DNA of 52,561 nt from Methanobacteriota archaeon (GTDB lineage: Archaea > Thermoplasmatota > Poseidoniia > Poseidoniales > Poseidoniaceae), in assembly GCA_002709705.1 (NCBI GenBank), contig PAQE01000008.1, forward strand, positions 4,380 to 56,940, given 5' to 3'. Position 1 is the stretch's first letter; the number at the start of each line of letters is the position of its first letter. A program made the translations under genes and the position numbers. Positions 7,964-16,800 of this stretch are shown in pieces. The notes under the pieces are model-generated. The model searched no databases. It was not told the origin of the DNA and was given only the letters and a program-made list of their open reading frames with translations.

Positions 7964-8557
7964 TTACTTACGCTGAAATATCGTAGAGATATACGGCCTT
8001 TCCCCACCAAACGGGTTGATATGTGTGTGCCTAATCGAATCGACTAGGAACCAATTCCCACCTAATAAATCGATTAACATCTCTTCATCATAGGTGTGTA
8101 AATCTAAGCCGCAACACATTTTTTCACCATCCGTTGAAAATGTTTCAATCACGGCGAAACCTCCACTTGATATGCAAGATTCTAGATTTGAAACATACTT
8201 TTCACGAGCGCTTTCATCTACCAAGAAATGCAGTACAGCACGGTCATGCCAAATCTCATATGCTCCCAAATCTAGTTTTTTAGACAAATCACCGCGGATG
8301 TATTCCAGATTATTTCCATGACGGTTTGAAAGTATGCGTAAAGCCTCGGATGAGATATCGAGAACCGTTACATCATATCCATTATCAACAAGTGATTCGA
8401 TTAAAGTTGAAGCACCTGCCCCAACATCGATTATACGCTTTCCATCACATGAAGCAATTAGATCCATTGAGACAGCGTGCTCTTTTTGATACCAACCTAA
8501 TTTTGTTGTATCAGCGTCGGTATATGCTGTATCCCAATGCCTTGCATCGCTTGGAAT
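7964..8557 (-). CDS. SAM-dependent class I methyltransferase, apparent ATT start
   Basis: The Rossmann methyltransferase core is clear: motif I IIDVGAGAST, the acidic motif II VTVLDIS, then YEIWHDRAVLHFL. The first ATG (8467) would remove the conserved N-terminal helix block. In the same frame upstream the translation continues DARHWDTAY then KLGWYQKEHAVS, the HWD-x-x-Y / W-Y-Q signature of this family, up to the TGA that ends the osmC gene (8567-8569). No ATG, GTG or TTG exists in that stretch. The best start is ATT at 8557, or ATC at 8560, preceded by gaggtgat, a good Shine-Dalgarno overlapping the osmC stop. The length from there is 197 residues. Last gene of the TusA-RibA-OsmC operon. Substrate unknown; related proteins are often called thiopurine- or tellurite-type methyltransferases. 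Confidence 0.8.
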   Translation of the reverse strand: MPSDARHWDTAYTDADTTKLGWYQKEHAVSMDLIASCDGKRIIDVGAGASTLIESLVDNGYDVTVLDISSEALRILSNRHGNNLEYIRGDLSKKLDLGAYEIWHDRAVLHFLVDESAREKYVSNLESCISSGGFAVIETFSTDGEKMCCGLDLHTYDEEMLIDLLGGNWFLVDSIRHTHINPFGGERPYISTIFQRK

Positions 8558-8566
8558 GATATCACC

Positions 8567-8965
8567 TCATTGAAATGTCACATCGACTTCCATTGATTCA
8601 CTAACAGAAACGCATACTGGGCAATTACAACCCTCAGTAATCAGCCAAGCTCTGTCATCCATATTCATCTCGGATGGTAAATTTATCACAACTTCGAGTT
8701 TAGCGACTCTTCGAGGATTAGGTGCCATTGTTTTCTCAACACTACCGGTCATTCCTGAAACATCAATTTGCTTGGAATCTGCTCTTATCGCTACGATTGT
8801 CATTATGCATGTTAGCATCGAAGTTGCCAACAGGTCAGTAGGTGAGAATGATTCACCCTTTCCTTTGTTGTCAACGGGTGCGTCTGTAATAAGTTGAGTA
8901 CCTGAAGGCTCATGAGTTGCAGTACATCTCAGATTTCCATCATAGGTTGCCTCAATTCTAACCAT
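8567..8965 (-). CDS. OsmC family thiol peroxidase-like protein
   Basis: A 132-residue OsmC/Ohr-fold protein. The family reduces organic hydroperoxides through two cysteines or, in some branches, has unknown substrates. Visible: the helix FSPTDLLATSMLTCIM with Cys53 and a second Cys in GCNCPVCVSV (Cys115 aligned with the Cys-Pro-Val position, with extra cysteines 113 and 118). The SPTDLLATSM pattern belongs to the YhfA/OsmC branch rather than Ohr. It starts at ATG 8965, directly after the ribA stop (8966), so the genes are translationally coupled. Co-operonic with ribA and tusA, which suggests a flavin/sulfur-redox setting. Confidence 0.85.
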   Translation of the reverse strand: MVRIEATYDGNLRCTATHEPSGTQLITDAPVDNKGKGESFSPTDLLATSMLTCIMTIVAIRADSKQIDVSGMTGSVEKTMAPNPRRVAKLEVVINLPSEMNMDDRAWLITEGCNCPVCVSVSESMEVDVTFQ

Positions 8966-9574
8966 TCATTCACCATCCAAGTCTATATCATGACCCATTC
9001 TTTCTGCCTTAGTTTGCAAATAGTCGCGATTCTCATTAGCAACGCCAACAATCAATGGCTTGCGCTCGACGATATTGATTCCATATTCTTCGAGTTGTTT
9101 GGCCTTATCTGGATTATTAGACAAGAGGGATATTTCAGAGACGCCCAAAGCATCAAGCATCGTGCTAGCAATTCTATAATTACGCGCATCAGCCGGCAAT
9201 CCGAGCATTAAATTTGCATCTAAGGTATCTGCACCCTGGTCTTGTAAATGGTAAGCCTGGATTTTTGCATGAAGGCCAATGCCCCTACCTTCTTGACGGA
9301 GATATACAACAACACCCCAGCCTTTCTCGGCTATGGCCTTTAATGCTGCATCCAGTTGAGGACCACAATCGCAGCGTAGGGAACCAAAAGCATCACCAGT
9401 TAGGCATTCTGAATGGACACGCATCAAAACAGGGTCAGGTCCAGTCATATCACCCATAGTCAGTGCGACATGGTCTAATCCCGTTTTGGATTCATGAAAG
9501 ACCCTGATATTGAATTCGCCATACTTCGTAGGCAGTCTTGCCTCGCTTGGAACTTCATCTATACTCATCAGCAT
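8966..9574 (-). CDS. ribA: GTP cyclohydrolase II
   Basis: RibA converts GTP to 2,5-diamino-6-ribosylamino-4-pyrimidinone phosphate, formate and pyrophosphate, the first step of riboflavin synthesis. The zinc-binding cysteines are in [18 protein letters not shown] (Cys57, 68, 70), followed by the catalytic [20 protein letters not shown] block and the C-terminal [17 protein letters not shown]. At 202 residues it is a stand-alone RibA, not fused to RibB. Most archaea use the unrelated GTP cyclohydrolase III for this step, so a bacterial-type enzyme suggests transfer (inference). The start overlaps the tusA end by 7 nt; alternative start at the second Met (MSIDEV). Confidence 0.94.
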   Translation of the reverse strand: MLMSIDEVPSEARLPTKYGEFNIRVFHESKTGLDHVALTMGDMTGPDPVLMRVHSECLTGDAFGSLRCDCGPQLDAALKAIAEKGWGVVVYLRQEGRGIGLHAKIQAYHLQDQGADTLDANLMLGLPADARNYRIASTMLDALGVSEISLLSNNPDKAKQLEEYGINIVERKPLIVGVANENRDYLQTKAERMGHDIDLDGE

Positions 9575-9873
9575 ACCTCGATAATAAATTGAAATTCTCC
9601 AGCGGATTGTTGCACATCGACTAGTCTGTGCCCGAGTCTCGCTACTAGTACTGGCATATCATGCATTGTTTCTGGATCATCTGCAATAACCATCAGAATA
9701 TCACCTTCTCCCAAATCTGTCAATGCTTTTTTCGCCTTTGAAACCGGAACTGGACAATAATGTCCTAGCACATCCAACTTGTGAGTCGGCTCCACGATTT
9801 GTCCGATGGGATAGGCAACTTGAACCCTCCCACAAGTGAGAGTTCTTGAATGAAGTGAGTTATTCACGTTCAT
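9568..9873 (-). CDS. TusA/SirA family sulfur-carrier protein
   Basis: A TusA-fold protein (COG0425). Signature: [19 protein letters not shown] with the persulfide Cys in Cys-Pro-x-Pro, then [18 protein letters not shown] and a C-terminal QFIIEVC strand. TusA proteins relay sulfur for tRNA thiolation, molybdopterin or other thio-cofactors. The start is uncertain. The ATG at 9873 overlaps the ATG of the divergent archaeosortase gene within one CATG, giving a 33-residue extension before the domain. A GTG at 9795 would give the ~75-residue length normal for TusA but lacks an obvious ribosome site. First gene of the tusA-ribA-osmC-methyltransferase operon. Confidence 0.82.
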   Translation of the reverse strand: MNVNNSLHSRTLTCGRVQVAYPIGQIVEPTHKLDVLGHYCPVPVSKAKKALTDLGEGDILMVIADDPETMHDMPVLVARLGHRLVDVQQSAGEFQFIIEVC

Positions 9874-10819
9874 GGCCGGAGAGGGCAAGCCACTTCGAGA
9901 GGAGGTCGATGACCTCTCTTGGGGAGAAGTTGCTAAGCTCAGTCAAGGATATCTAAGAATCCCATTTGCTCTCTTATTGGTTGAGATTTTCTACTGGTTT
10001 ATCACTCAACCAACAAACACTCTTGGATTGATTCAAGAGTCCGAGGCATGGATTTGGTATCATTTGACTGAATTGATTTACGGTCCTGGCGCTGCCACTC
10101 TCTCAGAATACAACGGTTGGACCACACTTGTAACTCTCAAACACCCTGACTTTTGGGCAGACCAAATTCGACTTTATGTCTCTGATGAGTGTGCTGGAGT
10201 CCATGAAATGCTTTTCATCACTGTACTGATTATGATGACTTCCGGTGTTCCTCAGAGGCTAAGAATCAAGAGTGCTGCAATCGCTTGTGGAATTGTATAT
10301 GTCCTCAATATTGTCAGACTACTTGTCTTGTATCCTCTAGCACTTTCTGGTTGTGCAGAGAACCCCAACATGATGGGGTGTGAACAGCCAATGCATGATT
10401 TCCACGCATTTGTCTATCAATGGGGATTCCTAATCGTGTTAGTTTTGATGTGGTTGATTTGGTTCAAGTGGGTCAACGCTGGAGACTTGATTCGTAAAGA
10501 ACAAGCGGCAAGCAAGGGAAAATGGAAATTTATCTATCGTAAGAACTGGGGCAACCTAAACAAATCCGTGTTAGCGATCTCCATATTGTTGATACTCGGT
10601 GCTTTCGCTAATGTATGGATGGACGAGGATGCAATGGAAGCAAAAGAAACTGTGGACATGTGTGAATTCTATTCCAGTGTCACTGGAGATTGTGGTGAAG
10701 CGCGGGATATATGGTCACAAGAAATCCAATCTTCATGGTCCTTAGCAACCTTAGGAATGCTGGGCTTTGCTACCACTGTAATCGCAATAGAAAAGCCTAG
10801 CAAAGACGAAGAGGAATAA
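9872..10819 (+). CDS. Archaeosortase/exosortase family membrane transpeptidase
   Basis: A polytopic membrane protein of 315 residues with the catalytic triad pattern of exosortases/archaeosortases: Cys107 in DECAGVHEM (family C-x-G), Arg149 in LNIVRLLVLYP (family N-x-x-R), and His175 or His178 in MHDFHAFVYQWG. All three sit at membrane boundaries. Known members (for example haloarchaeal ArtA) cleave C-terminal tripartite signals and attach the protein to a lipid. A second membrane helix pair and an exterior Cys-containing loop (MCEFYSSVTGDC) follow, making it longer than minimal members. The start codon overlaps that of the divergent tusA. Candidate substrates in this window include the protein at 41107-42507. 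The specific archaeosortase subtype was not assigned. Confidence 0.82.
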   Translation: MAGEGKPLREEVDDLSWGEVAKLSQGYLRIPFALLLVEIFYWFITQPTNTLGLIQESEAWIWYHLTELIYGPGAATLSEYNGWTTLVTLKHPDFWADQIRLYVSDECAGVHEMLFITVLIMMTSGVPQRLRIKSAAIACGIVYVLNIVRLLVLYPLALSGCAENPNMMGCEQPMHDFHAFVYQWGFLIVLVLMWLIWFKWVNAGDLIRKEQAASKGKWKFIYRKNWGNLNKSVLAISILLILGAFANVWMDEDAMEAKETVDMCEFYSSVTGDCGEARDIWSQEIQSSWSLATLGMLGFATTVIAIEKPSKDEEE

Positions 10820-12220
10820 TCACGCTTCGATAATTGATGCACTGATATTATTCGCATTGAGAGATTTCAATGCCATTGATGCATGCTTGTTGTGAACTTC
10901 TACAACCGTGTGATCTTCTTTGATTACAATATCTCCGACTGCCAATTCAGAACACTTGAGCGAGGTTGTTATTTGGTCAACAATTGCAAACTTAGAGAGA
11001 GATGTTGTTTCTAATTTAATCGGAACCATACCGAAGACATCGGCAGCTTCTGCATTGTCCTCCTGTTTCCTTACCGGATCTCTATCCATACCTTCAGGCA
11101 ATTCAGGAGCATCAGATTCTACAATTTCCAAGGAGTGAGTTGCGCTAATTTTCTTTAATTGCGGGATATCATCCCTGCCAACCAAAACCCAGGCTTCTCC
11201 CTTTCTACCAATTCTACCAGTTCGACCAATTCTGTGAACATAATTATCCACATCATCAGGTACATCATAATTGATTACTAGAGTGATTCCATCAACATCG
11301 ATACCTCTTGCTGCAACATCTGTTGCAATAACAACCTTGGAATTTCCTTCCTTGAAATTGGAAATTATCTTTTCACGTTGGTTTTGCGATAGATCACCAT
11401 GAATACCTTCGACATCGAATCTGTGTTTCTTCAGGCGCTGAACTAACAAGTCCACCATTCTCTTGGTGTTTGTGAAAATGATTGTCTGGTCATCATCATC
11501 CATCCTTGCCAACAGACGACCGACTACCCACAGTTTGTTTGCGCGACCAATTCTAACGCTATATTGATCGATTGGAGGAATGTCCAACTTTTCAGTATTT
11601 GTTAGAACGAATTCTGGTTCATTCATGAACTCGTTTGCAGCATCGATTATCTCCTGAGGGAAGGTTGCTGAAAAGAGGAGAGTTTGCTCTCTGTTTGTCA
11701 TTCTCTCAATGACCCACATTATGTCTGGGAAGAATCCCATGTCCAGCATTCTGTCTGCTTCGTCAAGAACGAAGAAGGTCGGTTTTTCCAGATTAATGAA
11801 ACCTCTTTCTGTCATGTCCATGACCCTTCCAGGAGTTCCAACGATGATGTCGACTCCCGCTTGCAAATTCTTTGCTTGCTTTTCTAAGTCGGTTCCACCA
11901 TATACGGTTTGTATATTCAATCCTGTATTTCCTTGAATATTTGACAGCTCCTCAGCCACTTGATTTGCAAGTTCTCTAGTCGGAGCCAAAATCAGGGCTT
12001 GCAATTCTCCAGTAGGTTGACACGAATTCATTGTTGGAAGACCGAAAGCGGCGGTTTTTCCAGAACCAGTTCTTGCTTGCCCAATTACATCCTTTCCTGA
12101 AAGTGCAAGGGGAATTGTCTCTTTTTGGACTTGAGTCGCAAACTCCCATCCAATGCTATCTAAGCCTGCTAACAGGTCATCATTCAATCCCCATGCAGAA
12201 AATGGTGTTGTTGTGAACAT
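10820..12220 (-). CDS. DEAD-box ATP-dependent RNA helicase (DeaD/DbpA-like)
   Basis: A 466-residue RNA helicase. Motifs in order: Q-motif region (FATQVQKETIP), Walker A ARTGSGKT (49-56), PTRELA (80-85), DEAD (153-156), SAT (184-186), then the second RecA domain with GIHGDLSQNQRE, VIATDVAARGIDV and HRIGRTGRIGR. The C-terminal ~75 residues resemble the small RRM-like RNA-binding domain of DbpA/CsdA (KLETTSLSKFAIVDQ, GDIVIKEDHTVVEVHN). It likely unwinds structured RNA in ribosome assembly or at low temperature. Its stop directly abuts the stop of the archaeosortase gene on the opposite strand (10819/10820). Confidence 0.95.
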   Translation of the reverse strand: MFTTTPFSAWGLNDDLLAGLDSIGWEFATQVQKETIPLALSGKDVIGQARTGSGKTAAFGLPTMNSCQPTGELQALILAPTRELANQVAEELSNIQGNTGLNIQTVYGGTDLEKQAKNLQAGVDIIVGTPGRVMDMTERGFINLEKPTFFVLDEADRMLDMGFFPDIMWVIERMTNREQTLLFSATFPQEIIDAANEFMNEPEFVLTNTEKLDIPPIDQYSVRIGRANKLWVVGRLLARMDDDDQTIIFTNTKRMVDLLVQRLKKHRFDVEGIHGDLSQNQREKIISNFKEGNSKVVIATDVAARGIDVDGITLVINYDVPDDVDNYVHRIGRTGRIGRKGEAWVLVGRDDIPQLKKISATHSLEIVESDAPELPEGMDRDPVRKQEDNAEAADVFGMVPIKLETTSLSKFAIVDQITTSLKCSELAVGDIVIKEDHTVVEVHNKHASMALKSLNANNISASIIEA

Positions 12221-12262
12221 TTGACCACCTCGGTCCGTCCCTTCCCAATATGGGCCACCGGG

Positions 12263-12279
12263 ACGGGGGTGACCCCCGT
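12263..12279 (-). repeat. GC-rich 7-bp stem hairpin between the 71-aa gene and the helicase gene
   Basis: A perfect inverted repeat, acggggg / cccccgt, around a 3-nt loop. On the minus strand it lies 8 nt after the stop of the small protein gene and 42 nt before the helicase ATG. No T-run follows, so it is not a classical intrinsic terminator; it could stabilise or process the mRNA, or act in the helicase 5' leader. Confidence 0.6.
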
Positions 12280-12286
12280 GTCACGA

Positions 12287-12502
12287 TCAGAAGTTCTCGC
12301 TATCCTTAGCTTCAGCCTTGAGAACACCCATCCAATACTTGAATGCGTTTTCCCTGTTGAGAGGCTTCTTCATCTGGCGAACATGCTCTAGAATGTACTG
12401 ACGGAACTTTAGCGACTTGGTACGGTTTACACCTTTTGGTGTTACACCATCCCACAGGTCGTTGAACTGCTTCTCTTTATCGTTGAATGCTTCCTCAGAC
12501 AT
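12287..12502 (-). CDS. Small charged protein, function unknown
   Basis: A 71-residue soluble protein rich in charged residues (MSEEAFNDKEKQFNDLWDG at the N-terminus; LKFRQYILEHVRQMKKP and ENAFKYWMGVLKAEA helices). It is predicted all-helical by pattern. No cysteine motif, signal or membrane segment. It lies 42 nt downstream of the HEAT-repeat gene and upstream of the helicase on the same strand, so it may belong to one transcript. I do not recognise the family. Confidence 0.65.
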   Translation of the reverse strand: MSEEAFNDKEKQFNDLWDGVTPKGVNRTKSLKFRQYILEHVRQMKKPLNRENAFKYWMGVLKAEAKDSENF

Positions 12503-12544
12503 GAGTAGTACTCCTTGAGCAGTTCGCCGACCGGCAACCCCCTC

Positions 12545-13744
12545 TTAACCATGTCGAGACTTGTCCTTGTCTGCATCTGGAGGGGGAAGGTCTTCCAATC
12601 CAACGATTTTGCCCTGAGATTCAGCGATTTCAACATCGATTTTTGGTACCTTGGGCGCAGGTGCTAAGAATGCATTCTTTTGTTCCTCTGTGCCCTCAAT
12701 TTGGGCGTCAAATGCCATTTCTTGTAACTCCTTACGGATTCTTTCGTCCTTTTCGTCACGAAGTAGCGCATTGCAATGATTTCGTAGAACCTCGTCCCCC
12801 ATTAATCGAGGCAAAATCTTGACACAAGCTAATCTTACGCTAGCACTCTTGTGAGTGCATCCAAGTAAGACCAAATCCTTGGCACGGCCATGGTCAGTGT
12901 CTAGGACTTCAATACATTTGATTGCAGAAACCATTACTTGAGTATCTTCATCCAAGATTGCGCGCTCAGCGAGGATTGTAGCGATTCGTTGCTCCTTGTG
13001 TGCCAAAGGAACTAGACATTTTGCTGCTTGGCGGCGAGTTTCAACGTCTTCGTCATCTAATGCCCAGCCCACTAAATCCCAAGCAGCAGCACCTCCTTTG
13101 GATAGAACACGTCGAAGCAGCCCTGCTGCCTTTCTCCGCAAATCCAGTGAGTCTTCTTGTAATAATTCGTCGATGTGATCACATGCCACCTCTGGCCACG
13201 TCTGACACAAGTCTCCCAGCCCGGAAAATGCGGCTTCTCTTCTCTGCCTTAGGTCATGGCGTAATTCAAAAGCAAGCGTGCTATCAGTAGCAGATGGGAA
13301 AGTTGGTGCTACAATTTTCAAACATTCACTAGCAGCCCTTCTTACTGATGCATCTTTATCATCAAGTAGCACTGAAAGATGATCAAATAATTCATCAGGC
13401 CGTGATTCAGCCACAGAAGGTAAAGCGAACAAACCCGCAACTCTGATTTTAGGATCATCATCCATCAAACAATCCAATAGGATTCTGTGTCCTTCATGTG
13501 CCATCGCACCTGCCAAATTTGAAAGCGCCTTAATCCCATCAAGCCGAGACATGTGGTGATCTTTTTCTTTCCAACCTACTTTGTATGTCTCGATTTGACC
13601 TGTAGCCAAAGGTATTACTGCTTGAGGGGGAATCGCCATCCAAGGACCTTCTCTCACCTCTCTTTTTTTGCTACGCTTACGGCCACTTCCAACATTAATT
13701 GGACGCCCCGTACGAGGGTCGCGTGCGATGTATTCACGTGACAT
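12545..13744 (-). CDS. HEAT-repeat protein
   Basis: A 399-residue protein made of alpha-alpha HEAT/armadillo-type repeats from about residue 55 to 345, recognisable by recurring DDxDxxVRRAAxxCL and DEDVETRRQAAKCLVPL blocks. The N-terminus is basic (SREYIARDPRTGRPI, GRKRSKKREVREGP); the C-terminus is acidic and disordered (DLPPPDADKDKSRHG). HEAT solenoids scaffold protein complexes; no catalytic motif is seen. The frame is open 24 codons further upstream (to 13816), but the MSREYI start at 13744 gives a sensible N-terminus. It is divergent from the 1492-aa surface protein, with a 97-bp intergenic region. Confidence 0.85.
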   Translation of the reverse strand: MSREYIARDPRTGRPINVGSGRKRSKKREVREGPWMAIPPQAVIPLATGQIETYKVGWKEKDHHMSRLDGIKALSNLAGAMAHEGHRILLDCLMDDDPKIRVAGLFALPSVAESRPDELFDHLSVLLDDKDASVRRAASECLKIVAPTFPSATDSTLAFELRHDLRQRREAAFSGLGDLCQTWPEVACDHIDELLQEDSLDLRRKAAGLLRRVLSKGGAAAWDLVGWALDDEDVETRRQAAKCLVPLAHKEQRIATILAERAILDEDTQVMVSAIKCIEVLDTDHGRAKDLVLLGCTHKSASVRLACVKILPRLMGDEVLRNHCNALLRDEKDERIRKELQEMAFDAQIEGTEEQKNAFLAPAPKVPKIDVEIAESQGKIVGLEDLPPPDADKDKSRHG

Positions 13745-13841
13745 AGCGGAGGGGGCACGGAGCAGGGGGAAATGAACCCTCGCATTTTTTGTAAAACTAC
13801 ATTCCAAAATCATCAAACCCTAATTCCGCCCACATATCTAC

Positions 13842-16800
13842 ATGCGCAGGCGTATTTTGGCATCTTCGATTGTCATTTTGTTCCTGTTACAAACATGGTC
13901 TAATGCTAATTTTGAATTGTCAGAATCATCGACATCAAATTCATACCGTGAAGATTTTTTGTTCAACCAATCTGGTTTTTACGAAGATGGAGTTTACACT
14001 ACCCCCGACGGTGAAGTGCATGTAAACAGACCACACATCCAATGGACAGTTCCTAATCAGGGACTTGCGATGATTAGAACTGGCGTCTGCTCCGTAGCAA
14101 TTGAATCGCTTGAAGAAGTTTGGCTAATGGGTGGCCGAACAGACCCGAATCCAACCCAATCGAATGACGAAACGCCGACGAGTTTTATCGAAAAAATGGA
14201 TAATGTGAACAAATCTTGGACACCATCTGGCGTAAGTATGCCTTCTGCACAGCAGTATTGTGAAGCAGAATTGGTTGGTAATTTGGTTGTAGTAGTAGGA
14301 GATTGGTACAGGAATTCTAATCCCACTCAATTCCCAACTGGAAGAGTTCAGATATACAATTTGGATAACGGAACTTGGTACAACGGTACTCCAATGCCAT
14401 CATCACAAGAAAGGGGATTGGGAGCTATGGCGGAAGCAAATGGATACCTGTACTATGCTGGAGGAGTTAGAAGTCCGAATGCTAATGATGCTACAAACAA
14501 AACATTCCGTTACGATCCAGTTAACGACCAATGGACTCAAATGGCAGACATGAATCATGCGAGAGCATCTTTTGAGTTAGTCAATTTCCGTGGCCAACTA
14601 TACGCAATGGGCGGTTTCCATGGTACACAAACATGGAACAGGCAGGCACTGGATTATGTCGAGCGTTATGACCCTGCCACAGACACTTGGACAAATCTGT
14701 CAAAACTTCCTGTAGCCATGTTCGGTTGGGGAGGAACTGTACTCAATGATGAAATCATTCTTGTAGGGGGTTACAATGGTGGAGCCAAGGAAACAGTATA
14801 CCATTGGAATCCTGTCGAAGACACCTGGTCTAAAGGCAACAATATCGGCTCTATTGGGCACTTTGACATGATTGTTGAGGAAATTAATGGAAGTATAGTT
14901 TGGGCTACGGGAGATATGTCATCATATCCATACAGTTCCTGGAGTCAATTATTCTCTGCTGATACTGAGTATCAAAACACCACTTCTGCTCATCATGCAT
15001 GGGTTACTTCACCAGTCATAGATATGCGTCCAAATGTAAACGGGAGAGCAACTCCTGTACAATTTGAACTCACAGGTAACGACACACCAGGAGGTGAATT
15101 AGGATTCCAGTACAGAGCAGCAGCGGATGCCAATTCACTTTCTTCTAAAGTCTGGACAGGCATAGATGGCACAATCAATACAACATTCCCAACTGGAACG
15201 ACTGATATTGACCTAGGAGACTACGCAGATTTCATACAATATCGAATAAGATTCCAAATTACTGATCTCAAAAATTGGGATGAACCAAACTTAGATTCTA
15301 TGTCAATTCGAGCCGAACACGCTGCATTCACATCAAATATTCCTACGATATTACACCCACGTGCCGAAACTTTGCAAATTCAAACTAGTCACGATATTTT
15401 TAGTTCGGGCAACATGTACATCGAGTTTGCATCCTGCGACCAATTCGGAGCTGTAAACGGCCCTTGGTCTAAATTATCACATGATGGAGTGTCTTTCTTA
15501 GAAAGTGACACACAAGGTCTATTCATACAAAGTGATGGAGTAATTAATTCCTCAATTTTGGGTGAAACGCTAATCGACTGGTCAATCGATTTGGGAGATT
15601 TGACTGGGATTAGCCACCTCTGTACAAAGGTTGGCTCATCTGGTACTGAAACTACTGAATTCTTCTACACAACTCCAATTGAGATTGACAATGTCTTGGA
15701 GGTAAGAATCACGGATTTAGGCATGCTAACATCAGGTGACCCGATTACTGGTAATGTACCGATCAATGTGGGGATTAACCACTCATTCCCATCATCTGGA
15801 ATGACATTGTCCAGCGGAGACTTGCAAGCACGATTGAATTTCGACATAAGGGTAAATGATGCGGTTACAAACAACTACACACAATGGGTCAACCAAACAA
15901 CCCCCTGGACTGATCTTAATGCAGGACAGACAGACACAATATCATGGACACTGCCTAGTGATGTATCAGGGATTGTCAACATCACTATAGAATCACGTAG
16001 TGACCAATCTTTCCAAATAACAAGTGATTCTAATTCTTCAATGTTAATTTTGGACAATATGAACCCATTAATTATCTCCAGTATTCCTGAAGATAATGAC
16101 TACCTAAACAGTGAGGAAAACAGAGAACTTTCGATTCTAATTGCAGATACTTCAGGATTTGTTTACGAGGACATGAACATGCAAGTGTGGGTTCAAGCAA
16201 TCGACGATGCTTCAGATGGTAGTTTCCCAGATGGAATGCCACAAGAAAGCGAGTATCGTGATATCAACTTCAGCCTAGAAAACACTGGCAGTTTGTGGTG
16301 GTTCAATGGAACTCAATCCGACGATCAGAATGAAGATCAACAACTTGTATACATGCGAATTGTTGGGGATGATTTAACTGGGTTTTCAACTACAAACAAC
16401 ACTGTTTGGTGGAAAACAAGAGATGCTCAAAACGGGGTTGTTGAACGAATTTTCAATGAGGATTCCACACAATACTGGGAAGTTTCTCGAAATATTTCTT
16501 GGGATATTGAGATTAGCGATGGGAATGGAGTTTCTGACATAATGTCAATGCGAATAGAACTTGGTGATGATTCTGATTTCGGAATAACATATGATGTTGC
16601 AGATTCGATATGCTCAGTATTAGATACCAGAATTGATTCTGACAGAACAACTTGCAGTCACACTTACGTCGAAGACGATATACTAGTCTCTGTTTCAATT
16701 TTCGCAGGCTGGGAAGTAGACCGTTCTGCTCTAGACGAGGGTCTTGTTGAGATATTCATCACAGACATAGATGGCACCAGTAAGACTACTTTCCAGAACA

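Noticed and set aside
8567-8569. TGA as selenocysteine between OsmC and the methyltransferase
   Set aside because: OsmC is complete at this point and no selenocysteine insertion element was recognised; reinitiation is simpler. A tRNA-Sec/SelB search was not possible.
12263-12279. Intrinsic terminator
   Set aside because: The hairpin lacks a following T-run on the minus strand; kept only as a structural repeat.
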